64,000 bases of DNA from Bathymodiolus brooksi. Taxonomy: Eukaryota; Mollusca; Bivalvia; Mytilida; Modiolidae. Location: assembly GCA_963680875.1 (NCBI GenBank), contig OY804577.1:149562196-149626195 (forward strand), in the 5' to 3' direction. The position numbers and the translations under genes were made by a program. Shown in pieces: positions 51,890-64,000 of the stretch. The notes below the pieces were generated by a model. It saw nothing but the letters and a program-made list of their open reading frames with translations. It was not told the DNA's origin and ran no database searches. Each line of letters starts with the position of its first letter. The stretch's first letter is position 1.

Positions 51890-54800
51890 GTTTTTGATTT
51901 ACAATTCAGCTTCAGTATTGTGTTTTCTGGTGGTAGTTTTTGAGTTATTATTCAGCTTCAGTATTGTGTTTCTGGTGGTAGTTTTTGTGTTATAGTTCAG
52001 TTTCAGTATTGTGGTTTCTGGTGGATATTTTTGCATTATAATTCAGCATCCGTGTTGTGTTTTCTGGTTTTTTGTGTGCTATTATTCAGCTTCAGTATTT
52101 TGTTTTCTGGTGGTAGTTTGTGAGTTATCAATCAGCTTCAGTGTTGTGTTTTCTGGTGGTAATTTTTGAGTTATAAGTCAGCTTTAGTGTTGTGTTTTCT
52201 GGGGGTAGTTTTTGTGCTATTATTCAACTTCAGTATTGTGTTTTCTGGTGGTAGTTTTTTATTTATAATTCAGCTCCAGTATTGTGTTTTCTGGTGGTAG
52301 TTTTGTGTTATTATTCAGCTTCAGTATTGTGTTTTCTGGTGGTAGTTTTTGAGTTATTATTCAGCTTCAGTATTGTGTTTTCTGGTGGTGGTTTTTAAGC
52401 TATAATTCAGCTTCAGTGTTGTGTTTTCTGGTGGTTGTTTTTATGTTATTATTCAGCTTCAGTGTTGTGTTTTCTTGTGGTCATTTTTGAGTTTTAATAC
52501 AGCTTTAGTGTTGTGTTTTCTGGTGGTAGTTTTTGTATTATTATTTAGCTTCAGTATTGTGTTTTCTTGTGGTAGTTTTTGAGCTATAATTCAGCTTCAG
52601 TGTTGTGTTTTCTGGTGGTAGTTTTTGTGTTATTATTCAGATTCAGTATTGTGTTTTCTGGTGGTCGTTTTTGAGTTATAATTCTGCTTCAGTGTTGTGT
52701 TTTCTGGGGGTTGTTTTTTTGTTATTATTCAGCTTAAGTATTGTGTTTTCAGGTTGTAGTTTTTGAGTTATTATTCAGCTTCAGTATTGTGTTTTTAGGT
52801 GGTAGTTTTTATGCTATAGTTCAGCTTCAGCATTGTGTTTTCTGGTGGTAGTTTTTGATTTATAATTCAGATTCAGTATTGTGTTTTCTTGTGGTAGTTT
52901 TTGAGTTATTATTCAGCTTCAGTATTGTGTTTTCTGGTGGTAGTTTTAGAGTTATTATTCAGATTCAGTCTTGTGTTTTCTGGTGGTTATTTTTGAGCTA
53001 TAATTCAGCTTCAGTGTTGTGTTTTCGGGTGGTAGTTTTTGAGTTATTATTCAGCTTCAGTATTGTGTTTTCTGGTGGTCGTTTTTTAGCTATAATTCAG
53101 CTTCAGTATTGTGTTTTCTGGTGGTAGTTTTTGTGTTATTATTCAGCCTCAGTATTGTGGTTTCTGGTGGTAGTTTTTGATTTACAATTCAGCTTCAGTA
53201 TTGTGTTTTCTGGTGGTAGTTTTTGATTTACAATTCAGCTTCAGTATTGTGTTTTCTGGTGGTAGTTTTTGTGTTATAGTTCAGTTTCAGTATTGTGGTT
53301 TCTGGTGGATATTTTTGCATTATAATTCAGCATCCGTGTTGTGTTTTCTGGTTTTTTGTGTGCTATTATTCAGCTTCAGTATCGTGTTTTCTGGTGGTAG
53401 TTTGTGAGTTATCAATCAGCTTCAGTGTTGTGTTTTCTGGTGGTAATTTTTGAGATATAATTCAGCTTTAGTGTTGTGTTTTCTGGGGGTAGTTTTTGTG
53501 CTATTATTCAACTTCAGTATTGTGTTTTCTGGTGGTAGTTTTTGATTTATAATTCAGCTCCAGTATTGTGTTTTCTGGTGGTAGTTTTGTGTTATTATTC
53601 AGCTTCAGTATTGTGTTTTCTGGTGGTAGTTTTTGAGTTATTATTCAGCTTCAGTATTGTGTTTTCTGGTGGTGGTTTTTAAGCTATAATTCAGCTTCAG
53701 TGTTGTGTTTTCTGGTGGTTGTTTTTATGTTATTATTCAGCTTCAGTGTTGTGTTTTCTTGTGGTCATTTTTGAGTTTTAATACAGCTTTAGTGTTGTGT
53801 TTTCTGGTGGTAGTTTTTGTATTATTATTTAGCTTCAGTATTGTGTTTTCTTGTGGTAGTTTTTGAGCAATAATTCAGCTTCAGTGTTGTGTTTTCTGGT
53901 GGTAGTTTTTGTGTTATTATTCAGATTCAGTATTGTGTTTTCTGGTGGTCGTTTTTGAGTTATAATTCTGCTTCAGTGTTGTGTTTTCTGGGGGTTGTTT
54001 TTTTGTTATTATTCAGCTTAAGTATTGTGTTTTCTGGTTGTAGTTTTTGAGTTATTATTCAGCTTCAGTATTGTGTTTTTAGGTGGTAGTTTTTGTGCTA
54101 TAGTTCAGTTTCAGCATTGTGTTTTCTGGTGGTAGTTTTTGATTTATAATTCAGATTCAGTATTGTGTTTTCTTGTGGTAGTTTTTGAGTTATTATTCAG
54201 CTTCAGTATTGTGTTTTCTGGTGGTAGTTTTAGAGTTATTATTCAGATTCAGTCTTGTGTTTTCTGGTGGTTATTTTTGAGCTATAATTCAGCTTCAGTG
54301 TTGTGTTTTCGGGTGGTAGTTTTTGAGTTATTATTCAGCTTCAGTATTGTGTTTTCTGGTGGTCGTTTTTTAGCTATAATTCAGCTTCAGTATTGTGTTT
54401 TCTGGTGGTAGTTTTTGTGTTATTATTCAGCCTCAGTATTGTGTTTTCTGGTGGTAGTTTTTGATTTACAATTCAGCTTCAGTATTGTGTTTTCTGGTGG
54501 TAGTTTTTGATTTACAATTCAGCTTCAGTATTGTGTTTTCTGGTGGTAGTTTTTGTGTTATAGTTCAGTTTCAGTATTGTGGTTTCTGGTGGATATTTTT
54601 GCATTATAATTCAGCATCCGTGTTGTGTTTTCTGGTTTTTTGTGTGCTATTATTCAGCTTCAGTATTGTGTTTTCTGGTGGTAGTTTGTGAGTTATCAAT
54701 CAGCTTTAGTGTTGTGTTTTCTGGGGGTAGTTTTTGTGCTATTATTCAACTTCAGTATTGTGTTTTCTGGTGGTAGTTTTTGATTTATAATTCAGCTCCA

Positions 54801-55450
54801 GTATTGTGTTTTCTGGTGGTAGTTTTGTGTTATTATTCAGCTTCAGTATTGTGTTTTCTGGTGGTAGTTTTTGAGTTATTATTCAGCTTCAGTATTGTGT
54901 TTTCTGGTGGTAGTTTTTAAGCTATAATTCAGCTTCAGTGTTGTGTTTTCTGGTGGTTGTTTTTATGTTATTATTCAGCTTCAGTGTTGTGTTTTCTTGT
55001 GGTCATTTTTGAGTTTTAATACAGCTTTAGTGTTGTGTTTTCTGGTGGTAGTTTTTGTATTATTATTTAGCTTCAGTATTGTGTTTTCTTGTGGTAGTTT
55101 TTGAGCTATAATTCAGCTTCAGTGTTGTGTTTTCTGGTGGTAGTATTTGTGTTATTATTCAGCTTCAGTATTGTGTTTTCTGGTGGTCGTTTTTGAGTTA
55201 TAATTCTGCTTCAGTGTTGTGTTTTCTGGGGGTTGTTTTTTTGTTATTATTCAGCTTAAGTATTGTGTTTTCTGGTGGTAGTTTTTGAGTTATTATTCAG
55301 CTTCAGTATTGTGTTTTTAGGTGGTAGTTTTTGTGCTATAGTTCAGCTTCAGCATTGTGTTTTCTGGTGGTAGTTTTTGATTTATAATTCAGATTCAGTA
55401 TTGTGTTTTCTTGTGGTAGTTTTTGAGTTATTATTCAGCTTCAGTGTTGT
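51890..55450. repeat. 1284-bp higher-order repeat in the 46-bp satellite, three tandem copies
   Basis: The marker TTTTTGCATTATAATTCAGC with ATCCGTGTTG occurs near 52028, 53312 and 54596, 1284 bases apart. Most other unit variants follow in the same order. The third copy has lost about one unit soon after the marker, since its later offset is about 1238. A fourth, partial relative with TTCCGTGTTG lies near 62274-63240. The block is about 28 units long. Confidence 0.87.
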
Positions 55451-58400
55451 GTTTTCGGGTGGTAGTTTTTGAGTTATTATTCAGCTTCAGTATTGTGTTT
55501 TCTGGTGGTCGTTTTTTAGCTATAATTCAGCTTCAGTATTGTGTTTTCTGGTGGTAGTTTTTGTGTTATTATTCAGCCTCAGTATTGTGTTTTCTGGTGG
55601 TCGTTTTTTAGCTATAATTCTGCTTCAGTATTGTGTTTTCTGGTGGCCGTTTTTGAGTTATAATTCAGCTTCAGTAGTGTGTTTTCTGGTGGCCGTTTTT
55701 CAGTTATAATTCAGCTCCCGTATTGTGTTTTCTGGTTGAAGTTTTTGAGTTATAATTCGGCTTCAGCATTGTGTTTTCTGGTGGTAGTTTTTGAGCTATA
55801 ATTCTGCTTCAGTGATGTGTTTTCTGGTGGTAGTTTTTGAGTTATAATTCAGCTTCAGTATTGTGTGTTCTGGTGGTAGTTTTTGAGTTATAATTCATCT
55901 TCAGTATTGTGTTTTCTGGTGGTCGTTTTTGAGCTATTATTCAGCTTCAGTATTTTGTTTTCTGGTGGTAGTTTTTGAGTTATAAATCAGCTTCAGCATT
56001 GTGTTTTCTGGTGGTAGTTTTTGAGTTATAATTTAGATTCAGTATTGTGTTTTCTGGTGGCAGGTTTTGTGTTATAGTTCAGCTTCAGCATTGTGTTTTC
56101 TGGTTTTTTTTTGTGAGATATAATTCAGCTTCAGTATTGTGTTTACTTGCGGTAGTTTTTGAGCTATAATTCAGCTTCAGTGTTGTGTTTTTTGGTGGTA
56201 GTTTTTTAGCTATAATTCAGCTTTAGTGTTGTGTTTTCTGGGGGTAGTTTTTGTGCTATTATTCAACTTCAGTATTGTGTTTTCTGGTGGTAGTTTTTGA
56301 TTTATAATTGAGCTCCAGTATTGTGTTTTCTGGTGGTAGTTTTAGAGTTATTATTCAGCTTCAGTATTGTGTTTTCTGCTGGTAGTTTTTGTGCTATGGT
56401 TCAGCTTCAGCATTGTGTTTTTGGTGGTAGTTTTTGATTTTTAATTCAGCTTTAGTGTTGTGTTTTCTGGTGTTAGTTTTTGTGTTATTATTCAGCTTCA
56501 GTATTGTGTTTTCTGGTGGCAGGTTTTGTGTTATAGTTCGGCTTCAGCATTGTGTTTTCTGGGGGTAGTTTTTGAGTTATAATTCAGCTTTAGTGTTGTG
56601 TTTTCTGGGGGTAGTTTTTGTGCTATTGTTCAACTTCAGTATTGTGTTTTCTGGTGGTAGTTTTTGATTTATAATTCAGCTCCAGTATTGTGTTTTCTGT
56701 TGGTAGTTTTAGAGTTATTATTCAGATTCAGTATTGTGTTTTCTGGTGGTAGTTTTTGAGTTATTATTCAGCTTCAGTATTGTGTTTTCTGGTGGTTGTT
56801 TTTAAGCTATAATTCAGCTTCATTATTGTGTTTTCTGATGGTAGTTTTTGTGTTATTATTCAGCCTCAGTATTGTGTTTTCTGGTGGTCGTTTTTTAGCT
56901 ATAATTCAGCTTCAGTATTGTGTTTTCTGGTGGCCGTTTTTGAGTTATAATTCAGCTTCAGTAGTGTGTTTTCTGGTGGTCGTTTTTGAGTTATAATTCA
57001 GCTCCAGCATTGTGTTTTCTGGTTGTAGTTTTTGAGTTATAATTCGGCTTCAGCATTGTGTTTTCTGGTGGTAGTTTTTGAATTATTATTCAGCTTCAGT
57101 ATTGTGTTTTCTGGTGGTAGTTTTTGAGCTATAATTCAGCTTCAGTGATGTGTTTTCTGGTGGTAGTTTTTGAGCTATAATTTAGCTTCAGCATTGTGTT
57201 CTCTGGTGGTAGTTTTTGAGTTATAATTCATCTTCAGTATTGTGTTTTCTGGTGGTCGTTTTTGAGCTATTATTCAGCTTCAGTATTGTGTTTTCTGGTG
57301 GTAGTTTTTGAGTTATAATTCAGCTTCAGTATTGTGTTTTCTGGTGGCAGGTTTTGAGTTATAATTCAGCTTCAGCATTGTGTTTTCTGGGTTTTTTTTG
57401 TGAGATATTTTTCAGCTTCAGTATTGTGTTTACTTGCAGTAGTTTTTGAGCTATAATACAGCTTCAGTGTTGTGTTTTCTGGTGGTAGTTTTTGAGCTAT
57501 AATTCAGCTTTAGTGTTGTGTTTTCTGGAGGTAGTTTTTGTGCTATTATTCAACTTCAATATTGTGTTTTCTGGTGGTAGTTTTTGATTTATAATTCAGC
57601 TCCAGTATTGTGTTTTCTGGTGGTAGTTTTAGAGTTATTTTTCAGCTTCAGTATTGTGTTTTTGGTGGTAGTTTTTGATTTTTAATTCAGTTTTAGTGTT
57701 GTGTTTTCTGGTGGCAGGTTTTGTGTTATAGTTCAGCTTCAGCATTGTGTTTTCTGGTGGTAGGTTTTGTGCTATGGTTCAGCTTCAGCATTGTGTTTTT
57801 GGTGGTAGTTTTTGATTTTTAATTCAGCTTTAGTGTTGTGTTTTCTGGTGTTAGTTTTTGTGTTATTATTCAGCTTCAGTATTGTGTTTTCTGGTGGCAG
57901 GTTTTGTGTTATAGTTCAGCTTCAGCATTGTGTTTTCTGGTGGTAGTTTTTGAGTTATAATTCAGCTTTAGTGTTGTGTTTTCTGGGGGTAGTTTTTGTG
58001 CTATTGTTCAACTTCAGTATTGTGTTTTCTGGTGGTAGTTTTTGATTTTTAATTCAGCTTCAGTGTTGTGTTCTCTGGTGGTAGTTTTTGAGTTATAATT
58101 CATCTTCAGTATTGTGTTTTCTGGTGGTCGTTTTTGAGCTATTATTCAGCTTCAGTATTACGTTTTCTGGTGGTAGTTTTTGAGTTATAATTCAGCTTCA
58201 GCATTGTGTTTTCTGGTGGTAGTTTTTGATTTATAATTCAGCTCCAGTATTGTGTTTTCTGGTGGTAGTTTTTGAGTTATAATTCAGCTTCAGCATTGTG
58301 TTTTCTGGTGGTAGTTTTTGATTTTTAATTCAGCTTCAGTATTGTGTTTTCTGGTGGTAGTTTTTGATTTTTAATTCAGCTTTAGTGTTGTGTTTTCTGG

Positions 58401-61400
58401 TGTTAGTTTTTGTGTTATTATTCAGCATCAGTATTGTGTTTTCTGGTGGTTGTTTTTGTTTTATTATTCAGCCTCAGTATTGTGTTTTCTTGTAGTAGTT
58501 TTTGTTTTATTATTCAGCCTCAGTATTGTGTTTTCTTGTGGTAGTTTTTGTTTTATTATTCAGCCTCAGTATTGTGTTTTCTGGTTGTCATTTTTGAGTT
58601 ATAAATCAGCTTCAGTATTGTGTTTTCTGGTGGCCGTTTTTGAGTTATAATTCAGCTTCAGTAGTGTGTTTTCAGGTGGCCGTTTTTGAGTTATAATTCA
58701 GGTCCAGTATTGTGTTTTCTGGTTGTAGTTTTTGAGTTATAATTCGGCTTCAGCATTGTGTTTTCTGGTGGTAGTTTTTGAATTATTATTCAGCTTCAGT
58801 ATTGTGTTTTCTGGTGGTAGTTTTTGAGCTATAATTCAGCTTCAGTAATGTGTTTTCTGGTGGTAGTTTTTGAGCTATAATTCAGCTTCAGCATTGTGTT
58901 CTCTGGTGGTAGTTTTTGAGTTATAATTCATCTTCAGTATTGTGTTTTCTGGTGGTAGTTTTTGATTTATATTTCAGCTCCAGTATTGTGTTTTCTGGTG
59001 GTAGTTTTAGAGTTATTATCCAGCTTCAGTATTGTGTTTTCTGCTGGGAGTTTTTGTGCTATGGTTCAGCTTCAGCATTGTGTTTTTGGTGGTAGTTTTT
59101 GATTTTTAATTCAGCTTTAGTGTTGAGTTTTATGGTGTTAATTTTTGTGTTATTATTCAGCTTCAGTATTGTGTTTTCTGGTGGTTGTTTTTAAGCTATA
59201 ATTCAGCTTCAGTATTGTGTTTTCTGGTGGTAATTTTTGTTTTATTATTCAGCCTCAGTTTTGGGTTTTCTGGTTGTCATTTTTGAGTTATAATTCAGCT
59301 TCAGTATTGTGTTTTCTGGTGGCCGTTTTTGAGTTATAATTCAGCTTCAGTAGTATGTTTTCTGGTGACCGTTTTTGAGTTATAATTCAGCTCCAGTATT
59401 GTGTTTTCTGGTTGTAGTTATTGAGTTATAATTCGGCTTCAGCATTGTGTGTTCTGGTGGTAGTTTTTGAGTTATAATTCATCTTCAGTATTGTGTTTTC
59501 TGGTGGTAATTTTTGATCTATTATTCAGCTTCAGTATTGTGTTTTCTGGTGGTAGTTTTTGAGTTATAATTCATCTTCAGTATTGTGTTTTCTGGTGGTC
59601 GTTTTTGAGCTATTATTCAGCTTCAGTATTACGTTTTCTGGTGGTAGTTTTTGAGTTATAATTAAGCTTCAGCATTGTGTTTTCTGGTGGTAGTTTTTGA
59701 TTTATATTTCAGCTCCAGTATTGTGTTTTCTGGTGGTAATTTTAGAGTTATTATCCAGCTTCAGTATTGTGTTTTCTGCTGGGAGTTTTTGTGCTATGGT
59801 TCAGCTTCAGCATTGTGTTTTTGGTGGTAGTTTTTGATTTTTAATTCAGCTTTAGTGTTGAATTTTATGGTGTTAATTTTTGTGTTATTATTCAGCTTCA
59901 GTATTGTGTTTTCTGGTGGTTGTTTTTAAGCTATAATTCAGCTTCAGAATTGTGTTTTCTGGTGGTAATTTTTGTTTTATTATTCAGCCTCAGTTTTGTG
60001 TTTTCTGGTTGTCATTTTTGAGTTATAATTCAGCTTCAGTATTGTGTTTTCTGGTGGCCGTTTTTGAGTTATAATTCAGCTTCAGTAGTATGTTTTCTGG
60101 TGGCCGTTTTTGAGTTATAATTCAGCTCCAGTATTGTGTTTTCTGGTTGTAGTTTTTGAGTTATAATTCGGCTTCAGCATTGTGTGTTCTGGTGGTAGTT
60201 TTTGAGTTATAATTCATCTTCAGTATTGTGTTTTCTGGTGGTAATTTTTGATCTATTATTCAGCTTCAGTATTGTGTTTTCTGGTGGTAGTTTTTGAGTT
60301 ATAAATAAGCTTCAGCATTGTGTTTTCTGGTGGTAGTTTTTGAGTTATAATTTAGATTCAGTATTGTGTTTTCTGGTGGCAGGTTTTGTGTTATAGTTCA
60401 GCTTCAGCATTGTGTTTTCGGGGTTTTTTTTTGTGAGATATTTTTCAGCTTCAGTATTGTATTTACTTGCGGTAGTTTTTGAGCTATAATTCAGCTTCAG
60501 TGTTGTGTTTTCTGGGGGAATTTTTTGTTCTATTATTCAACTTCAGTATTGGGTTTTCTGGTGGTAGTTTTTGATTTATAATTCAGATCCAGTATTGTGT
60601 TTTCTGGTGGTAGTTTTAGAGTTATTATTCAGCTTCAGTATTGTGTTTTCTGGTTGTAATTTTTGTGCTATGGTTCAGCTTCAGCATTGTGTTTTTGGTG
60701 GTAGTTTTTGATTTTTAATTCAGCTTTAGTGTTGTGTTTTCTGGTGTTAGGTTTTGTGTTATTATTCAGCTTCAGTATTGTGTTTTCTGGTGGCAGGTTT
60801 TGTGTTATAGTTCAGCTTCAGCATTGTGTTTTCTGGTGGTAGTTTTTGAGTTATAATTCAGCTTCAGTGTTGTGTTTTCTGGTGGTAGATTTTGGTGCTA
60901 TTATTCAGCTTCAGTATTGTGTTTTCAGGTGGTAGTTTTTGTACTATAGTTCAGCATCAGCATTGTGTTTTCTGGTGGTAGTTTTTGAGTTATAATTTAG
61001 ATTCAGTATTGTGTTTTCTGGTGGCAGGTTTTGTGTTATAGTTCAGCTTCAGCATTGTGTTTTCTGGGTTTTTTTTTGTGAGATATTTTTCAGCTTCAGT
61101 ATTGTGTTTACTTGCAGTAGTTTTTGAGCTATAATTCAGCTTCAGTGTGGTGTTTTCTGGTGGTAGTTTTTGTGTTATTATTCAGCTTCAGTGTTGTGTT
61201 TTCTGGTGGTAGTTTTTGATCTATAATTTAGCTTCAACATTGTGTTCTCTGGTGGTAGTTTTTGAGTTATAATTCAGCTTCAGTATTGTGTGTTCTGGTG
61301 GTAGTTTTTGAGTTATAATTCATCTTCAGTATTGTGTTTTCTGGTGGTCGTTTTTGAGCTATTATTCAGCTTCAGTATTGTGTTTTCTGGTGGTAGTTTT

Positions 61401-64000
61401 TGAGTTATAAATCAGCTTCAGCATTGTGTTTTCTGGTGGTAGTTTTTGAGTTATAATTTAGATTCAGTATTGTGTTTTCTGGTGGCAGGTTTTGTGTTAT
61501 AGTTCAGCTTCAGCATTGTGTTTTCTGGTTTTTTTTTTGTGAGATATTTTTCAGCTTCAGTATTGTATTTACTTGCGGTAGTTTTTGAGCTATAATTCAG
61601 CTTCAGTGTTGTGTTTTCTGGTGGTAGTTTTTGAGTTATAATTCAGCTTTAGTGTTGTGTTTTCTGGGGGAATTTTTTGTTCTATTATTCAACTTCAGTA
61701 TTGGGTTTTCTGGTGGTAGTTTTTGATTTATAATTCAGATCCAGTATTGTGTTTTCTGGTGGTAGTTTTAGAGTTATTATTCAGCTTCAGTATTGTGTTT
61801 TCTGGTTGTAATTTTTGTGCTATGGTTCAGCTTCAGCATTGTGTTTTTGGTGGTAGTTTTTGATTTTTAATTCAGCTTTAGTGTTGTGTTTTCTGGTGTT
61901 AGTTTTTGTGTTATTATTCAGCTTCAGTATTGTGTTTTCTGGTGGCAGGTTTTGTGTTATAGTTCAGCTTCAGCATTGTGTTTTCTGGTGGTAGTTTTTG
62001 AGTTATAATTCAGCTTCAGTGTTGTGTTTTCTGGTGGTAGATTTTGGTGCTATTATTCAGCTTCAGTATTGTGTTTTCAGGTGGTAGTTTTTGTACTATA
62101 GTTCAGCATCAGCATTGTGTTTTCTGGTGGTAGTTTTTGATTTACAATTCAGCTTCAGTATAGTGTTTTCTGGTGTTAGTTTTTGAGTTATTATTCAGCT
62201 TCAGTATTGTGTTTCTGGTGATAGTTTTTGTGTTATAGTTCAGTTTCAGTATTGTGGTTTCTGGTGGATATTTTTGCATTATAATTCAGCTTCCGTGTTG
62301 TGTTTTCTGGCTTTTTGTGTGCTATTATTCAGCTTCAGTATTGTGTATTCTGGTGGTAGTTTGTGAGTTATCAATCAGCTTCAGTGTTGTGTATTCTGGT
62401 GGTAGTTTTTGAGTTATAATTCAGCTTTAGTGTTGTGTTTTCTGGGGGTAGTTTTTGTGCTATTATTCAACTTCAGTATTGTGTTTTCTGGTGGTAGTTT
62501 TTGATTTATAATTCAGCTCCAGTATTGTGTTTTCTGGTGGTAGTTTTGTGTTATTATTCAGCTTCAGTATTGTGTTTTCTGGTGGTAGTTTTTGAGTTAT
62601 TATTCAGCTTCAGTATTGTGTTTTCTGGTGGTAGTTTTTAAGCTATAATTCAGCTTCAGTGTTGTGTTTTCTGGTGGTTGTTTTTATGTTATTATTCAGC
62701 TTCAGTGTTGTGTTTTCATGTGGTCATTTTTGAGTCTTAATTCAGCTTTAGTGTTGTGTTTTCTGGTGGTAGGTTTTGAGTTATCATTCAGCTTCAGTGT
62801 TGTGTTTTCTGGTGGTAGTTTTTGTGTTATTATTCAGCTTCAGTATTGTGTTTTCTGGTGGTTGTTTTTGAGTTATAATTCTGCTTCAGTGTTGTGTTTT
62901 CTGGGGGTTGTTTTTTTGTTATTATTCAGCTTAAGTATTGTGTTTTTTGGTGGTAGTTTTTGAGTTATTATTCAGCTTCAGTATTGTGTTTTTAGGTGGT
63001 AGTTTTTGTGCTATAGTTCAGCTTCAGCATTGTGTTTTCTGGTGGTAGTTTTTGATTTATAATTCAGATTCAGTATTGTGTTTTCTGGTGGTAGTTTTTG
63101 AGTTATTATTCAGCTTCAGTATTGTGTTTTCTGTTGATAGTTTTTGTGTTATAGTTCAGATTCAGTATTGTGTTTTCTGGTGGTTATTTTTGAGCTATAA
63201 TTCAGCTTCAGTGTTGTGTTTTCGGGTGGTAGTTTTTGAGTTATTATTCAGCCTTAGTATTGTGTTTTCTGATGATCGTTTTTTAGCTATAATTCAGCTT
63301 CAGTATTGTGTTTTCTGGTGGCCGTTTTTGAGTTATAATTCAGCTTCAGTAGTGTGTTTTCTGGTGGCCGTTTTTGAGTTATAATTCAGCTCCAGTATTG
63401 TGTTTTCTGGTTGTAGTTTTTGAGTTATAATTCGGCTTCAGCGTTGTGTTTTCTGGTGGTAGTTTTTGAATTATTATTCAGCTTCAGTATTGTGTTTTCT
63501 GGTGGTAGTTTTTGAGCTATAATTCAGCTTCAGTGATGTGTTTTCTGGTGGTTATTTTTGAGCTATAATTCAGCTTCAGTGTTGTGTTTTCGGGTGGTAG
63601 TTTTTGAGTTATTATTCAGCCTTAGTATTGTGTTTTCTGGTGATCGTTTTTTAGCTATAATTCAGCTTCAGTATTGTGTTTTCTGGTGGCCGTTTTTGAG
63701 TTATAATTCAGCTTCAGTAGTGTGTTTTCTGGTGGCCGTTTTTGAGTTATAATTCAGCTTCAGTAGTGTGTTTTCTGGTGGCCGTTTTTGAGTTATAATT
63801 CAGCTCCAGTATTGTGTTTTCTGGTTGTAGTTTTTGAGTTATAATTCGGCTTCAGCGTTGTGTTTTCTGGTGGTAGTTTTTGAATTATTATTCAGCTTCA
63901 GTATTGTGTTTTCTGGTGGTAGTTTTTGAGCTATAATTCAGCTTCAGTGATGTGTTTTCTGGTGGTAGTTTTTTATCTATAATTTAGCTTCAGCATTGTG

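Larger units (their letters stand above)
45555..64000. repeat. 46-bp T/G-rich satellite, about 400 copies, running off the right end
   Basis: The unit is GAGTTATAATTCAGCTTCAG, TATTGTGTTTTCTGGTGGTA, GTTTTT. The consensus has T23, G11, A8 and C4 on the plus strand. Copies vary much more than in the 70-bp satellite: unit length drifts by one or two bases and many variants recur (GTTATTATTC, GTGCTATGG, GGTGGCCG, GGCAGG, GATTTATAATTC). Larger duplicated blocks are listed separately. Plus-strand frames of 60-110 codons with hydrophobic repeated residues (NSASVLCFLVVVFEL) follow from the T-rich unit and have no independent support as genes. The array continues to the last base of the window, so its true size is unknown. 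Confidence 0.96.

Noticed and set aside
45555..64000. Hydrophobic plus-strand frames of 64-110 codons suggesting membrane proteins
   Set aside because: Runs of F, L and V come from T-rich repeated DNA. Frames end wherever a unit variant introduces a stop, and similar frames recur with each duplicated block.

Overview
This is a gene-free, extremely repeat-rich window from an animal genome, most likely a marine mollusc and probably a bivalve. I see no credible protein-coding gene, rRNA gene, CRISPR array or bacterial feature. The host inference rests on three things. There are three copies of a tRNA-derived SINE with a central domain and 3' tail of the kind I know from molluscs. Two AT-rich dispersed fragments (about 30.88-31.09 kb and 40.16-40.39 kb) resemble repeats I remember from bivalve genomes. 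A decayed non-LTR retrotransposon lies near the left end. The host call is from memory of repeat families, not from a search.

Layout. 1-1149: AT-rich, nothing recognised. 1150-1724: relic of a LINE reverse-transcriptase C-terminus. 2270-3256: an old SINE whose inside has been expanded into a 22-copy, 25-bp minisatellite. 3293-4057: 19 copies of a 40-bp repeat. 4061-5892: mostly unique. 5895-6062: a dispersed-repeat fragment touching the main array. 6066-30648: one uninterrupted satellite of about 351 copies of a 70-bp unit, with several families of higher-order repeat. 30649-33898: mixed unique DNA, retroelement fragments, a decayed ~67-bp array, a truncated SINE and short duplications. 33899-35907: about 47 copies of a 43-bp repeat. 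36008-36303: a 75-79-bp repeat. 36971-42730: three adjacent minisatellites (24, 29 and 29/36 bp) sharing one core word and apparently one ancestor, with a full-length SINE inserted between the first two. 42968-45022: about 64 copies of a 32-bp repeat. 45555-64000: about 400 copies of a T/G-rich 46-bp repeat that runs off the right end.

Roughly 53-55 kb of the 64 kb is tandem repeat, in more than a dozen distinct arrays. Long reading frames in the arrays follow from unit lengths (24 and 36 bp are multiples of 3; 70 and 46 bp leave a remainder of 1) and are not genes. What deserves attention is repeat biology: a minisatellite traceable to a segment of a SINE, a chain of minisatellites diverged from a common ancestor, and nested segmental duplications that record the growth of the 70-bp and 46-bp arrays. 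The region could be subtelomeric, pericentromeric or other heterochromatin; no telomere repeat was seen, so its chromosomal position is unknown.
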